DNA of 5,688 nucleotides from Burkholderiales bacterium (GTDB lineage Bacteria > Pseudomonadota > Gammaproteobacteria > Burkholderiales > Burkholderiaceae_F). The translations under genes and the position numbers were made by a program. Below the pieces are notes generated by a model that was not told the DNA's origin, ran no database searches, and saw only the letters and a list, made by a program, of their open reading frames with translations. Shown here piece after piece: positions 5,419 through 5,688 of this stretch. The number at the start of each line of letters is the position of its first letter. Position 1 is the stretch's first letter. The DNA lies in NCBI GenBank assembly GCA_021298875.1, contig JAJTHJ010000137.1:1-5688 (forward strand), read 5' to 3'.

Positions 5419-5688
5419 TCAAGCGAGCAGTCGCCGCGCCAGGAAATCCAGCACCGCCTCGCACCACGCGACGATGTTCCGCGGCTTGAGAATCCAGTGG
5501 TTCTCGTCGGGGAAGATCAGCAGTTCGCTCTCGACCCCCTGGTACTGCAAGGCCTCGAAGAGGTTCAGCGCCTCACCCAATGGGCAGCGGTAGTCGAGTT
5601 CGCCGTGGATGGTCAGCGTCGGCGTCTTCCACTGCGTGATGTGCGAGATCGGCGCGTAGCGGTCGAAGCGCTCGCGGTCGGCGTAGGG
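5419..5688 (-). CDS. S9-family (prolyl oligopeptidase-like) serine peptidase, C-terminal 89 residues
   Basis: The visible 89 residues are the end of an alpha/beta-hydrolase catalytic domain of the prolyl oligopeptidase/acylaminoacyl-peptidase (S9) type; the gene continues beyond the right edge. The segment TPTLTIHGELDYRCPLGEAL contains the loop with the catalytic Asp (residue 32 of the fragment). The FPDENHWILKPRN segment carries the catalytic His (residue 64), followed by the closing helix WCEAVLDFLARRLL. The nucleophilic Ser (GxSxGG) would lie outside the window. These enzymes cleave short peptides or remove acylated N-terminal residues, in the cytoplasm or periplasm depending on the signal peptide, which cannot be seen. 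The stop is 19 bases before the GTG of the RelA/SpoT-domain gene on the same strand, so cotranscription is plausible. Dipeptidyl-peptidase and acylaminoacyl-peptidase subfamilies cannot be separated from this fragment. Confidence 0.88.
   Translation of the reverse strand, partial: PYADRERFDRYAPISHITQWKTPTLTIHGELDYRCPLGEALNLFEALQYQGVESELLIFPDENHWILKPRNIVAWCEAVLDFLARRLLA

Overview
The window is a GC-rich (roughly 60-75% in blocks I counted by hand) stretch of a proteobacterial chromosome in which every well-supported gene lies on the minus strand, so the reading order runs from the right edge to the left. The run hemF, nadD, rsfS, rlmH, maf, rng is a housekeeping order that I associate with Betaproteobacteria (Burkholderiales/Rhodocyclales type). 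The RNase G N-terminus and the RsfS core motif around QPAVRQYYGLEEVWG also look betaproteobacterial. This is inference from memory of gene order and sequence style, not a database result.

Right part (5688 to 4447): the C-terminal end of an S9-family (prolyl-oligopeptidase-like) peptidase runs off the right edge. After a 19-base gap comes a complete single-domain RelA/SpoT-type nucleotide pyrophosphokinase of 238 aa. It overlaps by ATGA a small, highly charged 79-aa protein that I cannot name. These two genes form the most interesting unit in the window: a bicistronic alarmone-synthetase-like module that could be a ToxSAS-type toxin-antitoxin pair or a stress nucleotide synthetase with a regulator. 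It sits inside a metabolic operon, only 2 bases upstream of hemF.

Middle part (4444 to 2751): hemF (oxygen-dependent coproporphyrinogen III oxidase, haem synthesis) is complete. Five bases after it begins an unrecognised 169-aa multi-pass membrane protein. Then come 228 bases with no confident gene. They hold two overlapping open frames in the same codon register on opposite strands: a possible truncated plus-strand gene remnant and a weak minus-strand small ORF. The membrane protein and this stretch separate hemF from nadD and look like an accessory insertion.

Left part (2750 to 1): nadD (NAD synthesis), rsfS (ribosome silencing factor with an unusual lysine/alanine/proline-rich tail), rlmH (23S rRNA pseudouridine methyltransferase), maf (YhdE-type nucleotide pyrophosphatase) and the first 151 codons of rng (RNase G) follow. 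Spacings are 4, 61, -8 and 26 bases. Together they cover cofactor supply, ribosome maturation and dormancy, nucleotide-pool cleaning and RNA processing. No tRNA, rRNA, CRISPR array, insertion-sequence ends or convincing intrinsic terminator was seen. GTG starts are used for the RelA/SpoT gene, rsfS and maf.
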